A DNA stretch of 64,000 bases from Alistipes sp. Lineage in GTDB: Bacteria; Bacteroidota; Bacteroidia; Bacteroidales; Rikenellaceae. This document shows positions 50,501-57,398 of this stretch, piece by piece (the stretch's first letter is position 1; every line of letters begins with the position of its first letter). The stretch spans positions 43,044 through 107,043 of the forward strand of contig JAJQED010000020.1 in NCBI GenBank assembly GCA_021201825.1, written 5' to 3'. The notes below the pieces were generated by a model that was given only the letters and a program-made list of their open reading frames with translations, ran no database searches and had not been told where the DNA came from. Made by a program: the position numbers and the translations under genes.

Positions 50501-51796
50501 CATCCCGACCAGCAGTTCGTAATACTGTTTGTCGAAAATGCCGTCGCTTCCGTTGAGGTAGGAGGGGACGAAGATCACCTGTACCTGTGAGTCCGGCAGG
50601 GTAAGGATACTTCCTTTCATCGCCTCAACGATGGGGTCCCATCCGGCCAGGTAATGCGTGGTATGTTTGTAAAGCGTACGGTCTATGGGCTGGGAGGGGT
50701 CGGCCAGGTGGGCCTTGAGGTCCCGGCGCGGGCCGTTGTTGCCTGCGGGGACGGTTATGTAGGCCAGTACCGGCCGCTCGGGGTTCTCGTGGGCCACTTT
50801 TTTAAGCGACTCCACCAGGACGTCCAGCCCCTTGTTCTTGAATTCGTACCTGCCGCTGGTTCCAACTATCAGCGGGTCTTTCTCGTATTTGAAGCCCAGG
50901 CATGCCTCGGCGACCCTTATCATCAACTCCCGGGCCTCCTTGCGTTTGGCCTCCAATTCCTGGCCTTTCCAGACGATATCATCCTCGAAACCGTTAGGGG
51001 TCACTATATCCACCTCCTTGGCCAGCAGGTATTTACACTCCCGCGCCGTGAGGTCGCTCACCGTGGCGAAACAGTCGAAATCGGCCGCCGAAGTGCGTTC
51101 CAGCGAATGCTTGGCGACGATATTGTACTGGCGGGCGAACTCGTCGGGGATAAACCGTGTAAGGTTGCCGTAAAGCGGCTGGCCGTTGCCGGCGAGCGAC
51201 CGCCCGAGGATCGTGGCATGGGTGGTGAAAACCGTGGCGGTGTACGGCGAGTACTTCTGCAGGTACAGCCCGCCGCTCCCGGTCATCCATTCGTGGAAAT
51301 GGGCGACCACGCGGTCGGTCGACGAGCAGAAGCTGTCGATGAAGCTTTCTATAACTTTCCCGGCGGCATAGCCGAACAGCACGGGCTCGATATAGTCCCA
51401 CTGGCCGCTGATGGAATCCACCCGGTAGGTCTCCCACAGGAATTTAAGAACATCGTCCTTGGTCGCGAAGAACGACGAGAAATCGACCAGCACCGCTATC
51501 GGACTGCCCTTGATCTTCCAGCGGCCCACCTTGATACGAATGCCCTCGTTATAAACGTGCTGGCGCCAGGCTTTGAACAATTCGGGGTCTTCCTCGAACT
51601 CCATATTGGGTTCTTCCCGGTTCACGTCGGGACCGACCAGGATATACCGCTCCGGACCGATGGTCTCCAGCACGCTGAGCGCTTTGGTGGCGATCACGGT
51701 ATGGATGCCGCCCACCTTGTTGCATATCTCCCAGCTTACCTCGAAAAGGTAATCGGGCCGGGAGGTATTTACTGGTTTATTTTGGTTCTGTTCCAT
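47531..51796 (-). CDS. Glycogen synthase / alpha-glucan phosphorylase fusion
   Basis: A 1421-residue two-enzyme protein. The N-terminal ~560 residues are a glycogen/starch synthase of the eukaryote-like type ([23 protein letters not shown] at the start, the donor-site E-x7-E in [20 protein letters not shown]). The C-terminal ~850 residues are an alpha-glucan phosphorylase with the PLP-lysine region [29 protein letters not shown] and the substrate region [18 protein letters not shown]. Such fusions are known in Bacteroidota. One polypeptide can thus both extend and break down glycogen, so activity must be controlled by state or ligand. A weak -7-like box lies at 51865-51872 (TAACTTTA on the minus strand). 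Confidence 0.9.
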   Translation of the reverse strand: [1421 protein letters not shown]

Positions 51797-52201
51797 GGTA
51801 GTTCATACATTAAAGGGGTGAAGTAACAGGCAATAATATTATTATACTGAAAATGCCGAAGCCATAAAGTTAATATTTTCCCCCTGAATTATCCATTCCG
51901 TTTCCGGAATTATGACTAATGCCGCCTTGCGGCTGTGGCCCAGAGAGACACTTCCGTTGCTTTTGGCAAAAACCCGGTAACCGGTAACCGGAGCCTGTAC
52001 CGGAAAACGGTAATCCGACAGGCTGTAAAAGCGCTTTATCCCCAGAAAATATCTTTTTTTGTAATATAAAATAACATAAAAAGGTACTTTTTTTATTTTT
52101 CTTTTGACTTTATTAACTGAAAACGGGCCGGTTTCATATTCCGTAAAGGCGCAATTGGTAGGGTTGTTTTAAATTTACCCGAATTTATAAAACCCATTGA
52201 C
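51797..52201. other. 405-bp gap between the glycogen fusion and the recombinase
   Basis: No gene. It contains a bulged hairpin (arms 51992-51998 and 52018-52024, inner pair ACCG/CGGT) and an AT-rich stretch at 52050-52130. A partial promoter (TAAATTTA, 52170-52177) lies before the recombinase. This AT-rich stretch contrasts with the GC-rich genes around it. Confidence 0.5.
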
Positions 52202-53440
52202 ATGACCAGTATTAAATTTCATTTGAAGCCCTCCTGCAAAGCAGGACCGGCTTCCGGTACCCTATTTATCAGGATCATCCACAACCGAAAGTACCGAGAC
52301 CTGAAGCGCGACTATCTCCTCTACCCCGGAGAGTGGAACGCCACGACAACCTCTATCGTATTCCCCGGGGTCGCCAACCCGGCACGCAACGAGCAACTTA
52401 TCCGCATGGATGCCTCCATGCAGGAGGACCTGGCACGGATCCGTAACATCGTTCACCGGCTGTCGAACAGAGGTCCGTATTCGGTGACCGATATCGTCGA
52501 AGAATTCTATAAAACAGGAAAAAACGATACGGTCGCCACCTATGCCGACATTCTCGGCCGGGAGCTGCTCGCGCACGGTCGGGTGCGCACGGCGCGGGCC
52601 TACCGCTCGGCGGCCAGGAGCCTTGTGAAATTTAACGGCGGCAAGGACGTGCTGCTCTGTGAGATCTCCGCTCCGATGCTCCGCAGCTTCGAACGCTACC
52701 TGTTGGACTGCGGCTTGCAAATGAACACCGTCTCGTTCTATATCCGGAACATCCGGGCCGTCTACTACCGGGCGGTCAAGGCCGGGATCGTGGACCGCAC
52801 CGACGCCAACCATTTCGAGGATGTCTATACCGGTGTATACGAAACCCGCCGCCGGGCGCTCGACCAGCAGGAAATAACGGCGCTTGCCGCCCTGCAATCG
52901 GCCCTGCCGGCCGAAAAGGCCCACCTCAAGAGGTCGCTCCTTTATTTCCTGTTCGCCTATCACTCGCGCGGGATGTCGTTCATCGATATGGCATACCTCA
53001 AAAAGCAGGATATTAAAGGGGACACGATCATATACAAAAGGAAGAAAACGGGGTATTACCTCGAGCTGAAGATAACCAAGCCCATGAAGAGGATCATAAA
53101 CTCCTTCAGGCACCAGACAAAGCACTCCCCGTACGTTTTCCCGATCCTTGACCCCTCTGTCCCGGACCACAGGATGCAGTACGAATCGGCCCTGAACCGG
53201 CAGAATAAATTCCTGAAGATCCTGGCATCGATGGCCGGGGTGGACAAGAGGATCTCCACCCATGTCGCGCGACATACCTGGGCGACTTTCGCGAAACGGC
53301 TCGGATACGGAATTTCCCTAATCAGCGAGGGGCTGGGCCACCGGGACCCCAAGGTAACGTCCATATACCTCGCATCTTTCGAGCGGTCGGCCCTGGACGA
53401 ACTTAGCACTAAAATTTCCGGGATGGTACAGGTGGCCTGA
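52202..53440 (+). CDS. Tyrosine site-specific recombinase (predicted DNA invertase)
   Basis: A 412-residue integrase-family protein of the Bacteroidota type: an N-terminal arm/SAM-like domain (residues ~1-200) and a C-terminal catalytic domain. Visible catalytic residues are Arg in HSRGMSFIDMAYLK, His and Arg in THVARHTWATFAKRLG, His in GLGHRDPKVT, and nucleophile Y389 in SIYLASFERS. The stop codon lies only 6 nt before an inverted repeat (53447-53470) whose partner is at 53729-53752. I therefore predict that it inverts this segment, switching the promoter for the fimbrial genes. A phage or transposon integrase is less likely because no other mobile-element genes are near. Confidence 0.88.
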   Translation: MTSIKFHLKPSCKAGPASGTLFIRIIHNRKYRDLKRDYLLYPGEWNATTTSIVFPGVANPARNEQLIRMDASMQEDLARIRNIVHRLSNRGPYSVTDIVEEFYKTGKNDTVATYADILGRELLAHGRVRTARAYRSAARSLVKFNGGKDVLLCEISAPMLRSFERYLLDCGLQMNTVSFYIRNIRAVYYRAVKAGIVDRTDANHFEDVYTGVYETRRRALDQQEITALAALQSALPAEKAHLKRSLLYFLFAYHSRGMSFIDMAYLKKQDIKGDTIIYKRKKTGYYLELKITKPMKRIINSFRHQTKHSPYVFPILDPSVPDHRMQYESALNRQNKFLKILASMAGVDKRISTHVARHTWATFAKRLGYGISLISEGLGHRDPKVTSIYLASFERSALDELSTKISGMVQVA

Positions 53441-53446
53441 AAAAAC

Positions 53447-53470
53447 GTCACTTTGGAAGTGACAGGCCGC
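53447..53470. repeat. Inverted repeat IR-L of the invertible segment
   Basis: 24-bp site with core GTCACTTTGGAAGTGAC, itself a near-palindrome: 5-bp arms GTCAC/GTGAC around a 7-bp spacer TTTGGAA. The reverse complement occurs at 53729-53752 with a single mismatch. Spacer size and arm symmetry fit a tyrosine-recombinase crossover site. Confidence 0.8.
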
Positions 53471-53497
53471 AGGAGGTTCCTCCTTTGAATTACGAAA

Positions 53498-53530
53498 CAA
53501 ATGTAGAAATAATTTTCTTTTATAGACAAA
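53498..53530 (-). promoter_or_regulatory. Promoter inside the invertible segment, now facing left
   Basis: On the minus strand, TTTG (53530-53527), a 21-bp spacer, and TACATTTG (53505-53498) form a full-consensus Bacteroidota promoter, the best match in the window. The predicted start is about 53491. The leader then contains the small palindrome AGGAGGTTCCTCCT, which includes an AGGAGG sequence. Confidence 0.75.
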
Positions 53531-53600
53531 TTTTTCACAAAAAATCTTTTTTGGTAACATATTTTAAAACAAATGCTTTAGAGAATCTGTCTAAAATTAC

Positions 53601-53643
53601 TTTTCCCGGAAACCGGTCGTATTATTATCGGTTTCCGGGAAAA
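53601..53643. terminator. Terminator hairpin inside the invertible segment
   Basis: Perfect 15-bp stem (53601-53615 and 53629-53643) with T-runs on both strands, so it works in both directions. It would block recombinase readthrough in either orientation. Confidence 0.7.
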
Positions 53644-53728
53644 GCCATGTTTTGTTTTTTGTTTCGGGTAAGTTGTAACTGTTTGGGTGGTAGCCGGAAG
53701 ATCATTGTTCGTACGCGTTTTCGCTTTG

Positions 53729-53752
53729 GCGGCCTGTTACTTCCAAAGTGAC
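53729..53752. repeat. Inverted repeat IR-R of the invertible segment
   Basis: Reverse complement of 53447-53470 except one base (GTTAC in place of GTCAC). It contains the spacer TTCCAAA, the complement of the IR-L spacer, as needed for inversion. Confidence 0.8.
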
Positions 53753-53773
53753 GGATACGAGAAACAGGGAGCC

Positions 53774-54160
53774 ATGAAGATGCGAAAAGGCGATAAAATA
53801 CTCTTCAGCGACCGCTTCCAGACAGTCTACGAGCTGTTGGGGGCTTTCTCATATATGTATACCGTCTCCGGGGAGAAAGGTATCGAGCGCAACCGGTTTA
53901 TAGCCGGGTTACCCCTGCGCGAGGTGGACGCTTCCCCTTTGCTTTCACTGTTAGAAACGAACAATATTATAGTCGGGCGCGGCGGCAAGCTGCACCTCGG
54001 CCAAGAAGTATTTTATAGTATGACCGTCTGGGACCTGCTCATTATAGCCGAACCGTGGCTGGCCCAGGGCGCCCTGTCCGCGAACCGCGGCCGGGATTAT
54101 ATGGAAATGGAACGGTTCGGCCGGTCACAAAAATTATCTATGGCATTATGTAATACCTGA
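53774..54160 (+). CDS. Small protein with possible winged-helix (Rrf2-like) fold, first gene after the switch
   Basis: A 128-residue protein from the ATG at 53774. The frame is open upstream, but that part lies inside the invertible segment. I do not recognise a family with certainty. The stretch LSLLETNNIIVGRGGKLHLGQ...MTVWDLLIIAE is laid out like the wing and following helix of Rrf2-type regulators (L..L..N.(I/L)(I/V)..RG-GG..L....(I/M)T(V/L).D). No cysteines suggest an iron-sulfur cluster. It lies 22 nt past IR-R, exactly where an inverted promoter would express it, so it may be a regulator of the fimbrial operon or of the recombinase. It could also be a protein unrelated to regulation. 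Confidence 0.5.
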   Translation: MKMRKGDKILFSDRFQTVYELLGAFSYMYTVSGEKGIERNRFIAGLPLREVDASPLLSLLETNNIIVGRGGKLHLGQEVFYSMTVWDLLIIAEPWLAQGALSANRGRDYMEMERFGRSQKLSMALCNT

Positions 54161-54557
54161 AAGATCGGCACTTATACTTTATTTACCCCAAATATATATT
54201 ATATGAATAGAACATTTATTACCGTCACATTTACCCCGTCTTTTTCAAATACCCCAGCAATCCCTATCCGGTTATCCGGATATACCGCAAGTTTTGCTGT
54301 CCGGACGGGCAGTAGGTTAACCCAGTGTAAGACATATTCCGGTACAGGAGCCAACCCGCTTACGGTGAGCCAGGGATAAAAGTGTATCCCGCAGGCCTAC
54401 CAGGCAGATAGTTTTTGCATTCCCCTGACCGGCCGGAACACCCGGCTGCATGGTCCCGCAGGTTTTTTCCTGTCGGCGCCACGTTGTACGGCACAATGAG
54501 AAGTTAATGTATATCAATATTATATCAACTAAATGTCAAACCCTAATTAATCGACAC
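54161..54557. other. 397-bp leader before the major fimbrial gene
   Basis: No gene seen. Near its middle, TAGTTTTTG (54409-54417) is one base longer than a -7 box, so a weak constitutive promoter is possible. A small hairpin GCAGG-TTTTTT-CCTGT lies near 54455. The sequence is AT-rich at the left and GC-richer towards the ATG. Confidence 0.4.
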
Positions 54558-56138
54558 ATGAAATTCAGATCAATTCTTGTAGCTGCGCTTGCAGCGCTGA
54601 CACTCGCCGCTTGTTCCAAGGACAAGGACAACGGCGATATTATCGACCCCACCGACCCTTCGTCGGAGGGCGGAGTGGCTTCGCTGAAAATCTCTTTCAG
54701 TTTGCCCAACACTATTTCCGGTGGCGTTAATTCCCGTGCTACGGAAGAGGCGACACAGGCGGAAAGCGTGATCAACACCGTTTCCGTTTACGTTTTCAAG
54801 CCCAACGGCGATCTTCCCTCGCAGGGGGATTATTTCTCACTGGACGATACCGACTTTGACAGCGGTACTTTGAACGCCGACGGTACCAAAACTTACGAAA
54901 TGGTCACCACCCCGCTGCGCACCACTTCCGGGAACAAAAAGATCTACGTAGGTATCAACCTGCCGTCGGCCCTTGACGGAGCCGTTACCAACGAAGCGGC
55001 CCTGCTTGCCAAGGTAGCCGAAGTAAACGGCGACCTGCTGCACTACACCGGAACGACCTTGGACGACCTGGTAATGTTCGGTATTACCGAGGAATTCCTC
55101 TACGATGTCGACACCCAGGACAACGAGATCGACGTTGAAATGGCCCGTGCCATGGCACGCGTGATCACGACCTATGACGACAGTAAGTCGAATATTTCCA
55201 ACACGGGCGAAGTAACCGTTAATTTCACTTCAGGTGTTACCTTAACTTATCAAATCAAAGGTTTCTTTGTAGTTCAGGACGCTTTCCGCAGTTTCCTTGC
55301 GCCTAACTTCGCATCGGACGGAACGGCTTATACCCTGGTAAACACCGTAAGCTTCGCCGACCGTGGCGACGTTGTGAACCTGTACGATCCGGATGATTAC
55401 ATATCGACCTCAACTATTCCCCCGTACGCGACAATCGGGGCCGATCCGGGAGCGAACAACCGTGCTACCCTCGACGGATTCTATATCGGAGAGAACGTAA
55501 CGACCCGTGACCGCCAGCTGGCTCAGTACGGTAACACCACCTATGCCTACATCCAGACCCAGGTTGCCGTTAACCAGGGCGCATACCTGAACGGTACCGT
55601 TGGTGATCCGGGAGCGTCTATAGACTGGAGTACGGGAAATGCGGTTGCAGCCGGAACAGACCTGATCGTACTGAACGTTCTCAGCAACCCATCCGTTTCG
55701 AATAACGCCCAATTGGTAGGGACTTACCTCTGTACACCTGCCAATCTTACGGATATAGTTAACCATTTGCAGTACTTAGGTTATACTACTGCCGAGCTTC
55801 CTTATTATACCTATTGGGATTCTTATGTTTACTTCCCCGTATTCCTGAACGCGAACAATACCAACAAGACCGGTTTGGATAAATACAACATTTATCGTAA
55901 CGAGTTCATAAACATCCAGATCGCCGGTATCAACGCTTCGTTCGACGACGGCTTCGGCGGCTACCCCGGTGACGAAGACAACCCGGAAGTGCCGATCGAT
56001 CCGGGTACCGAAGACCCGAACAACCCGAAACCGTGGGAACCGGAAGACCCGATCGACGAAAACGATGCGGACCTGACGATCAACATTATCGTTAACCCGT
56101 GGGATTACATCGAGAACGAAACTATCCTCTCCAGGTAA
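54558..56138 (+). CDS. Major fimbrial subunit, Mfa1/FimA type, lipoprotein precursor
   Basis: A 526-residue lipoprotein precursor from the ATG at 54558. The earlier in-frame start has no signal peptide. Signal MKFRSILVAALAALTLAAC has a lipobox with Cys at residue 19. The mature protein has the two beta-sandwich layout of Bacteroidota fimbrillins: a Ser/Thr-rich N-terminal half with SVYVFKPNGDLP and TSGNKKIYVGINLP, a cleavage-site-like stretch NNRATLDGF, and an acidic, Pro-rich end (EDPNNPKPWEPEDPI). The terminal strand DLTINIIVNPWDYIENETIL would insert into the next subunit in the fimbrial shaft. Lipidation, export and cleavage of such proteins is known in Porphyromonas. It is the first of four co-directional fimbrial genes. 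Confidence 0.85.
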   Translation: MKFRSILVAALAALTLAACSKDKDNGDIIDPTDPSSEGGVASLKISFSLPNTISGGVNSRATEEATQAESVINTVSVYVFKPNGDLPSQGDYFSLDDTDFDSGTLNADGTKTYEMVTTPLRTTSGNKKIYVGINLPSALDGAVTNEAALLAKVAEVNGDLLHYTGTTLDDLVMFGITEEFLYDVDTQDNEIDVEMARAMARVITTYDDSKSNISNTGEVTVNFTSGVTLTYQIKGFFVVQDAFRSFLAPNFASDGTAYTLVNTVSFADRGDVVNLYDPDDYISTSTIPPYATIGADPGANNRATLDGFYIGENVTTRDRQLAQYGNTTYAYIQTQVAVNQGAYLNGTVGDPGASIDWSTGNAVAAGTDLIVLNVLSNPSVSNNAQLVGTYLCTPANLTDIVNHLQYLGYTTAELPYYTYWDSYVYFPVFLNANNTNKTGLDKYNIYRNEFINIQIAGINASFDDGFGGYPGDEDNPEVPIDPGTEDPNNPKPWEPEDPIDENDADLTINIIVNPWDYIENETILSR

Positions 56139-56153
56139 CACACATATTACATT

Positions 56154-56187
56154 ACCATCGCCCGTTCCGCTGCGGGCGGGCGATGGT
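56154..56187 (+). terminator. Attenuator hairpin between major subunit and anchor genes
   Basis: Perfect 11-bp GC-rich stem (56154-56164 and 56177-56187) followed by TTTTTA on the plus strand, in the 101-nt space after the major subunit gene. A partial terminator here would give much major subunit and little anchor and tip. Confidence 0.7.
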
Positions 56188-56239
56188 TTTTAATTACCAA
56201 AGGCATTAAAAACGGCCGCCCCGGCGGCAAAACCCTGCA

Positions 56240-57166
56240 ATGAAAAAAATAGTTTCCGCATACCGCTTCCATATCCTGTCCCTATGCCTGGGCCTTGTTT
56301 TCGCCTCATGCATCAAGGACGATACCGACGACTGCTACCCGGCACAGCCACAGGTGCGCATCGTGGTGAAGACCCTTGCGGAAGTAACCCGTCCGGAAAC
56401 CACCGGCACGGACCAGATCGACAACGTCTGGATATATATTTTCGACGGAGAAGAGAGATTTATGGGCACATGGATCGGAGGGGCATACACTCACGGAGAA
56501 CTGTATGAAGCCTACCTCGATCTCGAACCAGGAAATTACCACTTCGTAGCCTGGACCAACCAGGGCGAAGTATACAATACCATCGACGCTACCAAGGCCT
56601 CGGCCAACGACTATATAGTAGGACTCACCTACCCGGAAGACCACCGCATCACAGAAGACATACCCGACCTGCACCACGGGATGATCTCCGACGCCGAAGT
56701 GGTCCCCGACATCGAGAACGAATTTACCATCGTAATAAAACCCAATACCTACCGCCTGAACTTCACGGTGCAAGGACTGGACGAGACCCCGGACGATTAC
56801 GCGTTCTCGGTCACCGACAACAACTCGCATTACTATTTCGACAACTCGATAATTGAAGACCAGGAAGAGATACAGTACTTCCGATCCACCGCATTCGCAG
56901 GCGCAGAACTCAAAGCCTCGATGAAAGTCCTCCGGCTAATGGAAACCCGAACCCCGTGGTTCCAATTCGCCGATCTTACGGAAGATAACGTAATGTACGA
57001 GGATAACTTGGTGAAAATGATCAAAACCGCATACGAAACATCCGGACAAACTGTCGACTTCGACAGTACGTTCGAATTCGACATAACGCTGATATTCAAT
57101 GCCAACCTGGGTGTGACCATCGACGTCAACAGCTGGAGCTATACCCAAAACCCGACAGAACTGTGA
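56240..57166 (+). CDS. FimB/Mfa2-family fimbrial anchor lipoprotein
   Basis: A 308-residue lipoprotein with the signal KKIVSAYRFHILSLCLGLVFASC (lipobox FASC). Two beta domains follow, with the family patterns VWIYIFDGEERFMGTW, LEPGNYHFVAWTNQGEVYN and INFTVQGL-like NFTVQGLDETPDDYAFSV. FimB/Mfa2 proteins cap the fimbrial base, anchoring it in the outer membrane and limiting length. It lies 101 nt after the major subunit, with an attenuator in between, and 10 nt before the next possible start. Confidence 0.83.
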   Translation: MKKIVSAYRFHILSLCLGLVFASCIKDDTDDCYPAQPQVRIVVKTLAEVTRPETTGTDQIDNVWIYIFDGEERFMGTWIGGAYTHGELYEAYLDLEPGNYHFVAWTNQGEVYNTIDATKASANDYIVGLTYPEDHRITEDIPDLHHGMISDAEVVPDIENEFTIVIKPNTYRLNFTVQGLDETPDDYAFSVTDNNSHYYFDNSIIEDQEEIQYFRSTAFAGAELKASMKVLRLMETRTPWFQFADLTEDNVMYEDNLVKMIKTAYETSGQTVDFDSTFEFDITLIFNANLGVTIDVNSWSYTQNPTEL

Positions 57167-57216
57167 TAAAGGCACGATGAAAGCGATAAAATATAATATA
57201 CCAAGACATATATTTT

Positions 57217-57398
57217 CTTCTCTTTTGAAAAAGAGAAGCAGAAAACTTTTCTGGAAACTTCGTTTCCCGCTTTTCTTTTCATTGTGTATAGCAGGGTCGG
57301 CAAATCTTGCCCGGACCCTGCTATACACAATGAAAAAGGGAATCATGAGATACGCAGTATCTCCGGAAGTTCTTTGGTTCTTTCTTTCAAGAAAGAAC
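57217..57398. repeat. Cluster of three palindromes in the start of the tip gene
   Basis: Three hairpins in series: CTTCTCTTTT/AAAAGAGAAG (57217-57226, 57229-57238), a perfect 23-bp stem (57276-57298, 57314-57336) with the inner GGCAA/TTGCC pair, and GTTCTTTCTT/AAGAAAGAAC (57377-57386, 57389-57398). They resemble the dispersed palindromes near 39220 and 44600. Confidence 0.75.

Larger units (their letters stand above)
53471..53728. other. Invertible promoter segment (258 bp between the repeats)
   Basis: AT-rich segment between the 24-bp inverted repeats. It carries a leftward promoter (53498-53530) at its left end and a 15-bp terminator stem (53601-53643) near the middle. As drawn, transcription runs left, antisense into the recombinase gene. 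After inversion the promoter would lie at about 53669-53701 and fire right, across IR-R, into the gene at 53774 and the fimbrial operon. I call this orientation OFF for fimbriae. This is inferred from the sequence. Confidence 0.75.

Noticed and set aside
52202..53440. Recombinase as part of a prophage or conjugative transposon
   Set aside because: No phage, relaxase or mobilisation genes are nearby, no tRNA target is seen, and matching inverted repeats directly next to it point to an invertase.
53687..53773. Extended start of the gene at 53774 into the invertible segment
   Set aside because: The extra residues lie partly within the invertible segment and IR-R, and would change on inversion; the ATG at 53774 is the first start outside it.
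53441..53773. Rightward promoter in the current orientation of the switch segment
   Set aside because: The best plus-strand candidate near 53680 (TAACTGTTTG) has two extra bases in the -7 box; no plus-strand match reaches the quality of the leftward promoter.
57177..57344. Upstream start of the first tip gene
   Set aside because: Puts the lipobox about 95 residues in and reads through palindromic repeats; not compatible with a normal lipoprotein signal. Kept as an alternative in the findings.
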